From the NCBI GenBank assembly GCA_051294375.1, contig CM119264.1, forward strand, positions 29,579,182 to 29,643,181: a stretch of DNA of 64,000 nt, written 5' to 3'. Below the pieces are notes generated by a model, which was not told the origin of the DNA, made no database searches, and worked only from the letters and a program-made list of their open reading frames with translations. A program made the position numbers and the translations under genes. The DNA comes from Paraspadella gotoi (lineage: Eukaryota; Chaetognatha). Shown piece by piece: positions 47,576 to 60,084 of the stretch. How positions within the stretch are numbered: position 1 is the first letter of the stretch; each line of letters starts with the position of its first letter.

Positions 47576-50335
47576 CAATGTTACATATTTTTGGTGAATA
47601 GTGGAAATTATAGGAATTAATTGATATGTGCACTTTGTTATTTTATTTTGGGAGTAGGAGGAATACAAATATGGGCGGATATATTGATGTACTTAAATTG
47701 TTAATCAAATAAGTTATCTGAAAGAGAAATCAACATAAAAACTGGTATGGAGGCTTGCGCTGATTTTTTTGCATAAAATTTCTTAGAGAAACATAGGTTA
47801 ATTAGAAGCTCTTAATTAGATTAACGATAAACATATTTAAAATTGATTGGCACAATATGTTGTTAGAAAAAAAGTAAAACATTCAGTCTAGATCGGGAGT
47901 GGTAATATAACAAATTATCTTAAAAATCTCTAAATAACAATCATGTCATCTGCGCAAATTTCTCTAAATAATTAAAAAATATTATATTTGATTTGCTCAA
48001 AATGTTCTTGTTTAAATTATATAAATATTAAACTGGTTAATCCGGTTGACTTATTGCATCAATTGATTTTAAGATATTTTTATATAAATTTATCTAATCA
48101 AATATTTATTAACAATTTATTTTGCTCTTTAATAAAAAATCTGTAAGATCTCATTAAGAATTGTGAAAGAACCCATCCTCAGACCCTCTCTCCTGCAGAA
48201 GAGGGAGAAGAGTCACGTCGGGGAGAGCAAACTGGACTAAAGACCGGACCCGCCTCTCTGGCAGTCCGTAAAGTTTCTCATTTCACTCAGTTTCTTAATT
48301 ATTCTCATTTTAGAAGTCCTTGATATTTAATGGTAGAAGAAACCACAAAGCGTCATTTAAGCATCCACAAAACGTTTATCTCATCTCATATTTTAATTAA
48401 AATAAGTCCCGTTTCATCATTCTACATACACATTTTACAAATTCAACTCATCATCATCCCAATCACACCATTCCACTCAAACCGCAAGAACTGAAAATGA
48501 CCGCAAAAAGAGGAGAAAAGAAGACAAACGTCTTGATTATCTCTTATATAAACTCTCATCTTGTCACCTAGAACAAAGAGCATCTGAGGTTACGGTCGTC
48601 TGGAAACTTTACCAATTGTGATTATAATTCCGTTTAGCTGCACTCTTACCGCTAATTATCACAAATCCCGACATTGTTTACATTGGCCAAATAAAGTCCT
48701 CGGCGGGAGGGGCGGTGATGCACCGCTGCCAGGCCTAGTATATTATTTACATTCGATCAGAAGAAGCGGTCGGAACTAATTCTGAAGCTTACCGCTGACT
48801 CTCCTCATCCCAAGTCCCCAGTATATCTCGGCAATCGAGTCCTCGGGTCTCGTCTCTCTCTCTCTCCGGGCTCTCTGGCGGTGAACTTAGAGACCTCTCA
48901 ACAGATGTCGCTACTGACCTCTGGCGAGGGGGTGCGGCTCTGAAAAATTCCACCAGGAATACATAATGCCCCCCTAATCTGCCGAGCCCGGATAATATTA
49001 TTCTCACCATAAAAGATAATGTCTCATCTTGGGCTTTAAGCTTTCCCCCATAACTTCCATTAACGTTGGATAAAAGCGATATATTTATAGTTTTAAATTA
49101 CATCTTTACCGCCTCCATTATTTGAACTAATTTTATTCAATAACTGTTATTATACTGATTAACGATTTGTAGATTGTCAATTTTTCGTTTGTGTCGAAAA
49201 GCATCTTTTTTTTTTTAATTAAAATCAGCAACTCATTAAATACTTTTTTAAAAATATTCAAAAATACCGTTTGATAAAAAAAGAAGGAAATATTATTTGA
49301 TAATAAAAAATATTAAAGTATCAAATTTTGGCTCAGGTCTACAAAAAAAAACTTCATATACAGATGTAAATAATGATGTCAAAACGACTTAAAAATTATT
49401 TTTTTATCTTACAACAAAATACTTACTCGCCGATTTTCATTGGTATACTTTATACTTTTCCATTTACCAGTGTCCGCGATCGATCTTAATTATTGAATAT
49501 TTATTTTAAACATTATCTTTTTATTTTTAGTGCTATTAGTATCGTTCTGAATGTCAAATTGTTTCTTTTATTTTAAATTAAAAAAATATATGTCGTCAGA
49601 CATTTAAACATAACCACGTGGTAATGAACGCTAGTTCTAATATATTTGTGATGTTCTCTTTCCACAGCCTTCACAGTTTTCACCCCTCCTTTCCTTCCCA
49701 CCCTCCCCTGCACCACTTTCACAGTTCACACCCCCTACCCCCCTTATCAACCTAAACAAGCACTGGTCGTTCCTGTACTTTTCCGGACTAAAGGCAGCAT
49801 AAAATTTCTTCCCACAATCGATCGTACGATCTCGTCTTCGTGAGTCCAAAGGTCAAGATAACGGCGGCCGACCCCTCATTGAGATACTGGGGGCTGCCGA
49901 GGAAATAGCGAGGGGTGGGGGGCTTTCAAAATAAATTTACAATTTGAAGAAATTAATTGTTTCGAAAAAAGTTTTTCATATTGTAATTCCTAAAAAAAAT
50001 TTAAATGAAGTTAAATTTTTAGTGCCTAGACATCGACGTTAATTTATACTAATTGGAATATTTGTACGTGCTGCCTCTCGAGCTACCAAAACAAGCCTAT
50101 AAATTCAAAACGCCCCTCTTCTCAACGTTACCACTCACAACACTTGACCTCACAACCCAATACTTCACTAAGTCAAAAACAAATTGGCCATCAAACCACC
50201 CAAACCTGCTCACAATCTACACATAATATGCCCGAACCTGATGTAGGAGAAACTTCCCTAGACCACACCCTTAACTTGCCCATTATTGCAAGATACCCCC
50301 ACATATAAGCTGGGTACAATTACAACTTGTTTCGA
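47576..50335. other. No confident gene
   Basis: AT-rich for the first 600 bases. From 48170 it becomes more mixed, with a CT-rich patch at 48850-48880 and a pyrimidine-rich GC patch at 49670-49760. No family match was seen. Confidence 0.35.
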
Positions 50336-50339
50336 AAAC

Positions 50340-50460
50340 ACCTTTGGTATGGACACCATATCGCAGCGCACCAGACATGGTCCTGCAACGGGCAGCTATT
50401 TATGACTGTCTATACGTTCGAAAATATTTTAAGTTGCTAACGACACGCGTTGTAAATCTA
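50340..50460 (+). pseudogene. Possible frameshifted small-GTPase switch II exon
   Basis: Plus-strand translation gives WTPYRSAPDMVLQRAAIYDC and, after a frame change, TVYTFENIL. This resembles the Ras/Rab segment running from the WDTAG motif through YRS..AP..RGA..AI..YD to TFEN, with the AGQER part missing. No intact frame exists. It could be chance, a pseudogene, or sequence damaged by assembly noise. Confidence 0.25.
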
Positions 50461-50618
50461 TTGGCGTGTATGAAAAATCAATCTTATATTTTTTTTTTTA
50501 AAAATTTAATTTTTTTTTGGGCACAAACTGGTAGATTAAATTCACACTAACAAAATAAACGCTGATTGAAAGACTTGAATTAGAATAGTCGTACGCGAAC
50601 ATTCCATATTCTTTTTTC

Positions 50619-50810
50619 TTAGTCGTCGACCGGAGGCGCTTTGAAAACGGTCCAGTGGAGACTGTCTAGTCGGGGTACGACACCCCGGCGAAGGTCGGAG
50701 ATAAGCGAAAGAACGGGCGCTCGAGAAACGACCTCTAATGGGCCGTCATAGATTCGCGATGGCATCGCGGCGGACCGAGCGCAGACTTGAGAAAGCGGCA
50801 ATATATTGGT
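50619..50810 (-). other. Possible 3' exon of an unrecognised gene
   Basis: A GC-richer patch is open on the minus strand for 60 codons and ends FKAPPVDD before a stop, with acceptor-like TTTCTCAAG upstream at about 50789. No domain recognised. Confidence 0.2.
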
Positions 50811-51371
50811 AGGCCAGAGTCACAAGTAGAGGGAGGCTATTATAGTCAGAGAGCGATGCCGCATCTTGAACTGAAGCATGCGTGTATAAACAGGAGTTAT
50901 TGTAAATTTATAAGCTCATTGTTTACACTTTTGGGCAGTACGAATCTAAACCGTTCTGATAGCGGTGGAAGAAATTCTTAAAGAAAAATCACTCGTACTC
51001 TATCTGACCATCTCGGTTTTGCATATTAAGCAATCTTAGTACGATATTCTCCCGACAGACTGCTTTGCCACGTCTGATAAAATACCACTCCCTTGGACAC
51101 CGGTTCAAAAACGCTCGACACAGTTGTTAATGCCTAACACAGGTGACTCGGGCGAGTCCATATTTTTGATCTTTAAGTGCCCGGATAAGCCCAAACATCT
51201 ACAGACTCATATAAATAAATTCAGCATAAGTAAAGAGCATCAATCGCTACGCAAGAATTTCTGAGACGCCACTGGCACAAGTCTCTATGCTAATCGTGAT
51301 CACAGAGGATCTACACAGCCTCGCATCTAATATTTTCTAAAGGCGAGATCACCTTTTGGGTTGAGTTTAAG

Positions 51372-51730
51372 AGTCGCTCCAGACGATTGACAACCTTCGT
51401 GATCACTGCCGTCACTTTTTATCCGACTGGGCTATTCCCGCTTCGGAGGTCCATTGCTATCTATCGACCCTCAGAGTGAAGAAACTGAGCAGTTTTGAGG
51501 AACATGTAAGACACTTGAGAAGATTCGGCGTACAAGACGGTAGCTTACCATCCCGGTATTTGAGAGTCGAGAGGCGTTGCCGCACGCTGGAATGCCGTCA
51601 CGCTGCGCAGATAGACGCTCATATCATCGCGGAACAAAAAGGATCTATAAAGTATTATATAAAAAACAAAGCTTTTAAAACAAGTGAACAACGGAGAGAC
51701 GCGATGTTCTCGGGCATCGATGATCAATAA
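51372..51730 (+). other. Open frame of about 119 codons, unrecognised
   Basis: It is open from after a TAA at about 51371 to the stop at 51730. The composition is mixed and not repeat-like (segments HLRRFGVQDGS and RHAAQIDAHIIAEQK), with no start codon near the beginning. No domain is recognised and no splice sites are firmly placed. Confidence 0.25.
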
Positions 51731-51969
51731 TTTAGAATCGAGAATTGAAAGATAATATATCACACTCTATTTCATAATATACGACTGTAAAGGAATCTCG
51801 GAAATATATGATAATAACTTGTCTCGTGGGTTTTGCTTCTTTCTTGTAGTAAACTTTAATTAGTCTTTAGTCTCTTGAATTGCTATTTTGGAAATATAAA
51901 CGAGACTGTCTTCATCGATAAAATCCTTTAATCTTTGAGCTTGATCTTGGAGGTTAAGGTGTACAAGAG

Positions 51970-52025
51970 AGTGCACGAACGACGAGAGAGCAGAGTATGT
52001 AGAGAAAGAGCAGAATGAGAGAGAT

Positions 52026-52060
<35 letters not shown>

Positions 52061-52090
52061 TAGACGAAGAAGAGAGAGAAAGAAGATGAG
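51970..52090. repeat. GA-rich microsatellite
   Basis: (GA)n with small interruptions, mainly 52018-52060. Confidence 0.9.
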
Positions 52091-54499
52091 AAATGAACTT
52101 AATAGCGATAGCTGATGTGCGTTATAATAAAATTGTCCCAAAACGCTGTTCGTTACGTGACGCGCCGAGAAATTTCTGTCCGTCCTGTCTCGTCTGGCAC
52201 ATCCGAATTCGAGCAGCCGCAAAGTTTCGAGCGGCCACATCATTATATAAATCTGCTCGGTTTAGAATTTATTACTGATAATATACAGTTATGGATAAAT
52301 TAGTACAGGACATGGAATGGAAACCATTTATATATCTGGAAAATCACTGAAAATTATAAGAATGATTGTGCGTAATATCCTTTAATTAATTTGTTTTCTG
52401 CTGTGGTTATGATGTAGAAACTGGAGTGGTCGTGAGAGTTGAGCTGGTAGTAATTGAATATATTGCTGTTTGAGAGTTGAGAAACGTTCTCGAGAGAACT
52501 AACCCGCGATGGTATTAATGAATAGTTAATGTATGGCTGAATTATCAGTAATAATAGAAAAATCATTCTCTTGTAACAACAAAGTTACATGTTTTCACTG
52601 CAAAAAATGCAGGAGAGTGGAGATGGTTTAGTTTTCGTGCATTGACTTGAAAGCGTTTGTTGATATTTATATGAAAGAGAAATCAGGAGCTAGAGAAAGG
52701 TGGTGTTCAGCAATTGAAAAGGGCATCCCTGCGGAGAGAAATCACATAGGATATAAAAATAGACGATGGTAATATATATCTCTCCGAATATTTTATGAAA
52801 TTAGTCTTTGGGAAACTCGATTCATCTTGAGTATAAACGACATTTAAACTTCAATAGAGATTTCAAGTTCTATACATACATATAAAATCAGGAAATTGAG
52901 AAGCATACAGACAAAAGATATGGCTTTTTCCACTCACTCAATTCTCGATTATATAACCGCTTTTTTTTTCTAATTGATTTTTTATATTAGCATTATACAC
53001 ATTTCAACGACATGCGGTCGAGCACCAAATCTTTGAAATAGTGAATCAAATAATAAATTTAAGTATAACCAATGTAATTTATTATAAACTATTAATATTT
53101 ACAGTTATTTGACATTGAAATATATTTTAACCACTACAGTACGCAAGGTATTATAAAAGAATTGCTGGGCTGCTAGATACAAGAATCACGCATCTCTCTG
53201 AGAGTGAGACTGTTTGCTCTCAGAGGCCTATGAGGCAACTCTTCTTCCGCGCAGATTTATTATCGTTACAATTTCATGTGGTTTCTTAAAGAAACTTGAT
53301 AAATAAGAATTGAATTCAATTATTGTATACAGGTTATTAGTTTCAAGTTTATTGAGAGCAGTGGACGCGGGTTACGGCTAGTTAAAAAACTAACCAGTTG
53401 TCTATCCTTTCCTCTCTCTTATCTGGTTTTGGTTTCCTTCAAACTTATGCTAAGACAATAATTAAGAAACTGTCATCTATTATTTCAGCCCCAAATACTT
53501 AATTAAGTCATTCCGGTCCTTATAAAAAAGTAGATAAATAGTTTGTTTGCAAAAAGTAGGAGTATAAACAACTAGAATTTGTCGATCTAAATACGAAGAT
53601 TACAAATAACTTCATAAATTTTAACACGAGCCATTGTTTGTAAGATTATATCAAGTATTTGACGGCGTACGCCTCGAGAGACAATAAGTCTATCATGTGG
53701 CTCTATTAATAATATGATATGCCAAACACTCTGCAATAAACGTGATATAAAATTATCTACTTCAAAACACAATTAGACATATTCAAATCACTCTCTATAA
53801 TCATTTCCGCGTAACTTTCTATTTCCCAGCGACCCGTCACTCATTGTCTATATCTATTTATATAATATTTTGGAATTAAGTAATTAAGTTAAACAAATAG
53901 TTGAGGGCGACATGTGTATTATATGTAAGAGAGTCAGGTTTAGGGGTTACAAGAGTGTCGTGTACAGGTTTGTTGTGTGTGAGAGATTATTAAAGGCAGT
54001 AACTAGGAGTATAATAAGAGGATAAGGTTTTAAAGGATTAAAGGAATCATTAAGTTATAGGGATTAAAGATAGTATATGGGCTTATCGACGGTCTAACAT
54101 TAAGGAAGTTATGAATTTTAAGATTAGGCAACATTAAAAGAAAGCAAAAATATACGAGAGTTGAAAAATTGGTTTTACATAAAAGGGACAGAAGTGGGGT
54201 CGCGCATGCACACTTTGTGAGAAAAGACGAGTTTCCGCACATCTCGCGCCTTCGTCTACACATGCAACTTGGACGTGATATGACACAGAATACTTCATAA
54301 CTAATGTCTTAAAACAGATCATAGATCAGAGTTATATATATCGGGACATCTCTTCTTCACACTTTCGTTTAAATTCCGCAAAAACTTATGAACACCTTAC
54401 TATAGTATCGAGTTATACAGATGTAAGGCATTTTTTTACTTTCAAAAGTCATTATTGGGGCGACGTTAAAAAAGAAATTTTCATTTTTCAATCCGTTGT
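52091..54499. other. AT-rich sequence, no gene seen
   Basis: I see no exon, RNA or organised repeat in this stretch. Confidence 0.4.
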
Positions 54500-54524
54500 N
54501 NNNNNNNNNNNNNNNNNNNNNNNN

Positions 54525-57200
54525 AAAAAATTGTGCTTAGAGTCGGAGATCAAATCTCATCATGCAAATTAAATACACTTTTACTTTATAATAGAGATCA
54601 TCAGCTATGAAGATGAAGTAGCCAATCAAAAAAAAAAAAAAAANNNNNNNNNNNNNNNNNNNNNNNNNNNNNNNNNNNNNNNNNNNNNNNNNNNNNNNNN
54701 NNNNNNNNNNNNNNNNNNNNNNNNNNNNNNNNNNNNNNNNNNNNNNNNNNNNNNNNNNNNNNNNNNNNNNNNNNNNNNNNNNNNNNNNNNNNNNNNNNNN
54801 NNNNNNNNNGAAGACCGCACAACCCGCTACAGCCGCTGCAGCAGCTGAATCCACTACAGCCGCTGCACCAGGTGCCGTTTCGACGTGAGCTTCCCCATGA
54901 TCTTTTTTCCCCTTTACTTACCTTTGCTACTTTCTTTCCAACTTTAGCTCAACCAGAAAATCAGACTTACTTTTGCTACATAGCTCCCACTTTGTATTTT
55001 TTTTTTACTTATCTTTTTAATATTTGTATTTCTGTCCAATTTTTATTTATACTATCCCTAAACATTTCTTTTTCTTTTTCTTTCCTTTTTTCTTTCCTTT
55101 CTTTCTTTCCTTTCTTTCTTTTCTTTTTTCTTTCCTTTCTCTTTAATTTTTTCTTTCCTTTCTTTCTTTCATTTTTTCCCCTTTTTCTTTCATTTTTTCT
55201 TTCCTTTTTCTTTTCGTTTTCTCTCCTTCACCAAATTTTATTTCCTGATCACTTTTCTTATTGCCATTTTAAATTCCTCGTCATTTTTTTCCTTTTCTCT
55301 TTCCACATCTTGTTTCCCTTTATCTTTCTCTTTCAAATTCTACCTTTTCCTTTCTTTTTCCTCCTCATTTCCTCTTTTAAAATCCTTCTCCTTATTTTTC
55401 CCCCANNNNNNNNNNNNNNNNNNNNNNNNNNNNNNNNNNNNNNNNNNNNNNNNNNNNNNNNNNNNNNNNNNNNNNNNNNNNNNNNNNNNNNNNNNNNNNN
55501 NNNNNNNNNNNNNNNNNNNNNNNNNNNNNNNNNNNNNNNNNNNNNNNNNNNNNNNNNNNNNNNNNNNNNNNNNNNNNNNNNNNNNNAGAAAGAAAGAAAG
55601 AAAGAAAGAATAAAAGAAAGAAAGAATAAAAGAAAGAAAAAAGAAAGAAAGAAAGAATAAAAAAAAGAAAAAAAGAAAAAAAGAAAGAAAGACAGAATAT
55701 AAATATGCATATCCCCTTAAGTATGTTTTTTTAACTATGNNNNNNNNNNCGTGTTATAATCTGCAGTTTATTTAATACTTTTGACCTGCAGTCTGCGGCC
55801 ATAGGTCATAGGCTTGGCCGAATTCTATTTACAACATTGGCTGATATTCGAGCGGCTTTTTATTGCGGGCAACTTTTTACTAGAGATTTTCGCGTTTTCT
55901 TGATAAGCAAGAGAGAGAGAGAGAGNNNNNNNNNNNNNNNNNNNNNNNNNNNNNNNNNNNNNNNNNNNNNNNNNNNNNNNNNNNNNNNNNNNNNNNNNNN
56001 NNNNNNNNNNNNNNNNNNNNNNNNNNNNNNNNNNNNNNNNNNNNNNNNNNNNNNNNNNNNNNNNNNNNNNNNNNNNNNNNNNNNNNNNNNNNNNNNNNNN
56101 NNNNNNNNNNNNNNNNNNNNNNNNNNNNNNNNNNNNNNNNNNNNNNNNNNNNNNNNNNNNNNNNNNNNNNNNNNNNNNNNNNNNTCACAAGAAAGAGAAA
56201 ATCTGTTCAAGGATGTTTACGCCACTTATGCCGCCTTTTTTATGAGTCTTTGTTCTCAGTCTAGACTTTGTACGTTTTGTTTAAAAGACATTTTGAGGAA
56301 ACAAACAACGAAAAGTTTTACCGGAGATGTTTTATTTTTACTCGAAACGTATATAAATATATATATAAATTTAAAATCGTTATTTCGAAAATGTGATAAG
56401 TTTTTAGTAGTGAATTTAGTCAAATTTTGCCTCAAGATAAGTGTGACCAATTCCGGGTAAAAGGGCGAGCAAGCTCATTTTTTGGGTCAGAATTTAGGCT
56501 CAAATCTGATCACTGAACATTCGACAAGTTCACAAGTTCAAAAAGTTACCAGGGGCTAACGAAATTAGTTTCGATATTGGAAAGATTTTAGTTTTACTCC
56601 GAGATCTTTAACTTTGTTATTATATTTATTTTGCTGTCATAGAATAAAGATTCCATTTTCGAAAACAACCGGTTTTCCTTTTCGCTCATTTTAACTTTTT
56701 CAACGACATACGGGGCCTGAAAGTCCGGGCACGAAAAAGCCAGTGCATGAAGAAGAAGACGACGACAACAACGACAACAACAACGACGAAAACAACAACA
56801 ACATGTCGGGTCGGGTCGCAGTTAAAAATCTTTGGTGCGGAAAACAAGACAAACATTTCCTGGAGTCGGAAGATGGGAAATCGGGACTCTTTTAGAGAAG
56901 ACGACGACGACAGCAATGACAAATAGTGAAAGCCCCAAAGTGTGACTCTCACGTGACCCCGGGTCTTCGTACTACAAAACAAACTTCGTGAAGTGAAAAA
57001 CGCGAAAGAATCGTTTGACGAGAAAATTTAAGAAATTCGCGAATCTCAGGAATCAACCTTTTGGCCAAAATCTGAGGAAAGATAGCTTAGATTGCAAGAT
57101 AGCTATTGAACGAATAAATAATTTTTGCGTTGGTTGTACTTATTAAAAAAAACAAAATTTAATCAGAACTTTGTAATATACAATATTTTATAACAGTAAA
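54525..57200. repeat. Truncated copy of the duplicated locus, with gaps
   Basis: From GTGCTTAGAGTCGGAGATC (54532) it follows 41858-43150 in order: the poly-A run, the CAGCCGCTGCA text, TTTC repeats, GAAA repeats, and CTGCGGCCATAGGTCATAGG. After a gap it continues with text loosely shared with 44740-46270. The gaps at 54644-54809 and 55406-55586 fall exactly on the poly-A run and on the C-run/GAAA region of the other copy. Confidence 0.85.
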
Positions 57201-57213
57201 ACATAATTAACGT

Positions 57214-57603
57214 TTATTTACAACATTTTGTTCTCGATTTATTCCCATAATTTTCCTGATCAAGCCTAATCGAAGCCCCGACATCCGTTTGTCTCTTGTT
57301 GGTCGAAGTTTGGTTTTCCCGCTGCGCGCTAGATGTCGCTTGGTCCCGGCCGACCGGCTGCGACTTCCCGCCCCCGACTGTTCCTTTGTTTTTAGCCTCG
57401 GGATTCGGGTCTAAGGAGTCAAAGACGAATAGAAATATTTCCGTGACGTTTTCTCCCGTCAAAGCGGAACATTGAAAGTAGGGGGCGTTGGCGTTTGGCG
57501 GGAAATCGTTGACGACGAGTGCAAAGTCCATCGCCTTTTGAGCGATTTCTGTCGATCGGGCGTCGGTTGGGGAGACGAGGTCAGATTTAGTGCCGACGAC
57601 GAT
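57214..57603 (-). CDS. Rab/Ras-superfamily small GTPase, 3' terminal exon
   Basis: An acceptor (CATGCTACAG) at 57604-57606 opens the exon in phase 0, and the frame runs 129 codons to a TAA. Residues 1-9 are IVVGTKSDL, the G4 guanine-binding motif with Thr in place of the usual Asn; TKxD also occurs in Rho-type and some Rab proteins such as Rab24. CSALTGEN at 45-52 is the G5 motif, followed by the last helix. A Ser/Gln/Asn-rich tail of about 60 residues ends KCCK, a CCX-type motif suited to geranylgeranylation, as in Rabs. Exons with the P-loop, switch regions and WDTAG are not found to the right, where a duplicated repeat-rich block begins at 57.8 kb. The hexamer AATAAA (57213-57218) overlaps the stop codon and may serve as polyadenylation signal. 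Assignment to a subfamily is open. Confidence 0.8.
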   Translation of the reverse strand: MVVGTKSDLVSPTDARSTEIAQKAMDFALVVNDFPPNANAPYFQCSALTGENVTEIFLFVFDSLDPNPEAKNKGTVGGGKSQPVGRDQATSSAQRENQTSTNKRQTDVGASIRLDQENYGNKSRTKCCK

Positions 57604-57784
57604 CTGTAGCATGAAATGGGTCAGTAGTTATTGCTTTTATTAATTAGTAAAAAATATCTATTACTTAAATGTATCATGTACGAGGAATCACAAGTTATGG
57701 GCGCTGAGTTTTAATCTGGACTTTGAAGCTTTATTAAACGTTCATTGAAAAATTGTGAAAAAATTCTCTCGGGTGGTAATTAAC

Positions 57785-58009
57785 ACACATCTCTCTCTTC
57801 TCTCCTCTCCCCCTTCTCTCTCTCTCTCTTCTCTATCTCTTCCTCTCTCTCTCTTCCTCTCTTCTCTCTTTCTAATCAACCGCGTGATGGCCCCCTCTCG
57901 GGTGCCTAGGACCACGCTTTAGCTTTCCCGCTTTCCTATTAATTGAAAATAAAAGCAAACGAGCGTCGCGAAGTTTTACTTTATTGCCGGCCGCTTCGCC
58001 TTCCCCCTA

Positions 58010-58096
<87 letters not shown>

Positions 58097-58100
58097 GTCG
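57785..58100. repeat. (CT)n microsatellites around a GCGTCGCG-containing spacer
   Basis: CT tracts at 57790-57870 and 58012-58098 flank the text CGAGCGTCGCGAAGTTTTACT shared with 37735-37760. Confidence 0.92.
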
Positions 58101-59164
58101 ATGACATTAAATTTTATCCAGTTCGGCAGGGTAGGAGTTTAAGGAGCCGATGTAAACAAACGATCGATATTAAGTGGAAAATCATAATATCTTTCTCAAA
58201 AATATTAAAAATATAAATTTATATTGGTTGTACCAATTTCATAGGAGAGAACTCCAAACAAAAGACAGCGTTCCCAATGCTTTCCGGTTAAAAATGTAAG
58301 GTCGATTACTCAAAACACTGACTTCACAAATTAGCCGCTGGCCCTTCGGTTTCAAGAAATTCGAATCCCGCCTGAGCCAAGCTATTTCTCAAGCTTTTAA
58401 GTTTTCCCGTTTTTCCTGCATCTTTCAATTCAACCCAGCAATGTCACTAGCTATCATACATTCCTTTAACGCTTTCTTCTAATCTTACCACGTCTTAAGC
58501 TTTTATATTTCCTCTTGAGAATTCTTTTAATTCGCCAAGCAATGTGTCAAGCTTTATGCTTTTTTAACTGCGATCTTTCTAAATTCCCTAGCAATGCCAA
58601 GGTTCTTTGCTGGTTTGTATTCAACGTGTTTATTTCAGCAACAGCCAAGAAGCAAGCAGCTTCAGCAGTCGTTTCTATCTTCAGCTTAACCCTGTCTCAG
58701 CGACTCGGTCCCCATCTCAATATGTCTCCGTGACATGCTCTTAAAAAATATCCCTAGCTTTTTATACTCGTATCATTTTTTTCATCAATGCTTGGAAAAA
58801 AAAAATTTGATGGTGGAGATAAAACTGAGAAAATTGGCGCCCGTCACTCGACAGCAGGTTGCCTGGAATGCACCAGCCCTGAGTAGGGGCATCTACCTTA
58901 TACGGTGTTAGAGGCTTTCAAGATTCCCATTGTCAAGTACAGCTAACCAGTAGGATTGGCCTGAAGTAATTTAGGAATTGAGGCAGAATGAATATTTCGC
59001 TCTCCCAGTTTCTCTTTTCTCAAATTCCTCAACAAATGGATCGGAACTCAAAATATCGATCTTTATTTAGTCTCTCTTTTCCTGGTCCGTTTTCGTTTAC
59101 AACTAGAATTTTAACTTTTACTTAACTTATTTATTTATTACGTAAATGTTTTTTAAAGGCTTAC

Positions 59165-59285
59165 ATAACCTAATCCCTATACCACTAACTTTAAAATCTT
59201 AATCCTACACTAATTCCTAACCATAAATCACTAACATAATTCTTTCAATGTTAATTACTATCCCTAAACCTCTAACCGAGTCCTT
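59165..59285 (-). repeat. Degenerate telomere-like tract, second copy
   Basis: Counterpart of 38938-39055, with the CCCTAACCCTAACC core reduced and extra A residues. Confidence 0.5.
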
Positions 59286-59388
59286 TAATTTAAAATAATG
59301 AATTTATATGGAATGGGGCATTTTTGGAAAATAAGGCATTGAAGAGACATATTATTGATAGTGTTAATGACAGAACCGTTTCAACTGT

Positions 59389-59565
59389 AAGCGTCCCTGA
59401 GCTTCGGATCAAAGGCTGGTAACACCGAGTTTACAGGCGGGTTAAAGCGTTCCGTCCCAGCTAGAACCCGGGACCTTTAGGACGGGAGGCCGAATGACTG
59501 CGCCTCCGGCAACCAAATGGCCGCCTGATGAAACGGATGGTGGATTTTAGTCCACCATAGCTTTT
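59389..59565 (-). mobile_element. SINE-like element, copy 3 (noisy)
   Basis: Counterpart of 39168-39346. The stretch holding CTCTTAACTGCTAGGCGGCC is deleted, and several one-base insertions are present. Confidence 0.65.
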
Positions 59566-59679
59566 TCTTTAAATACGGAATGTCGAATCCAACTGAGCAA
59601 AACTGATTAAGCTCGACCTCGATCCTCTGTTGACTAAAGCTCGTTAAAAAATAAACTAACAGGACTTTCACTCTCACTC

Positions 59680-59810
59680 TTATCCTCTCTCTCCTCACTC
59701 CTCTCTCTCTCTTCTCTCCTCTCTCATCTCTCTCTCTCTCTCTCTCGTCTCTCTCTCTCCCTCTCTCATCTCTTCCTCTCTCACCTCTCCCTCTCTCTCT
59801 CTCCCTCTCA
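59680..59810. repeat. CT-rich microsatellite cluster
   Basis: Counterpart of 39450-39570 and somewhat longer. The minus-strand Glu/Arg-rich frame over it is a by-product. Confidence 0.9.
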
Positions 59811-60084
59811 TTTTTTGACGTTTCCAGAGTGTCTTCTCTCAAGCTAATACAACTCTACAAACGTTTTTTTTGATTTACGTTAGATTTTTTTCACTTAAAA
59901 AAAACTCGAACATTCCGCACGCAGAATTTCGCTGCGCGCAGATTCGCAACGCAAGGATTCGCACGTGGGTTCACAACTTCCCTCACGCCTTCGCGTAATT
60001 AAAACTTTCAAAACTCAATTATTCCATTCACATTCGTCTTTCTCGATGATTTTCATCGACATTCCATTTACTTTTATGAATGAA

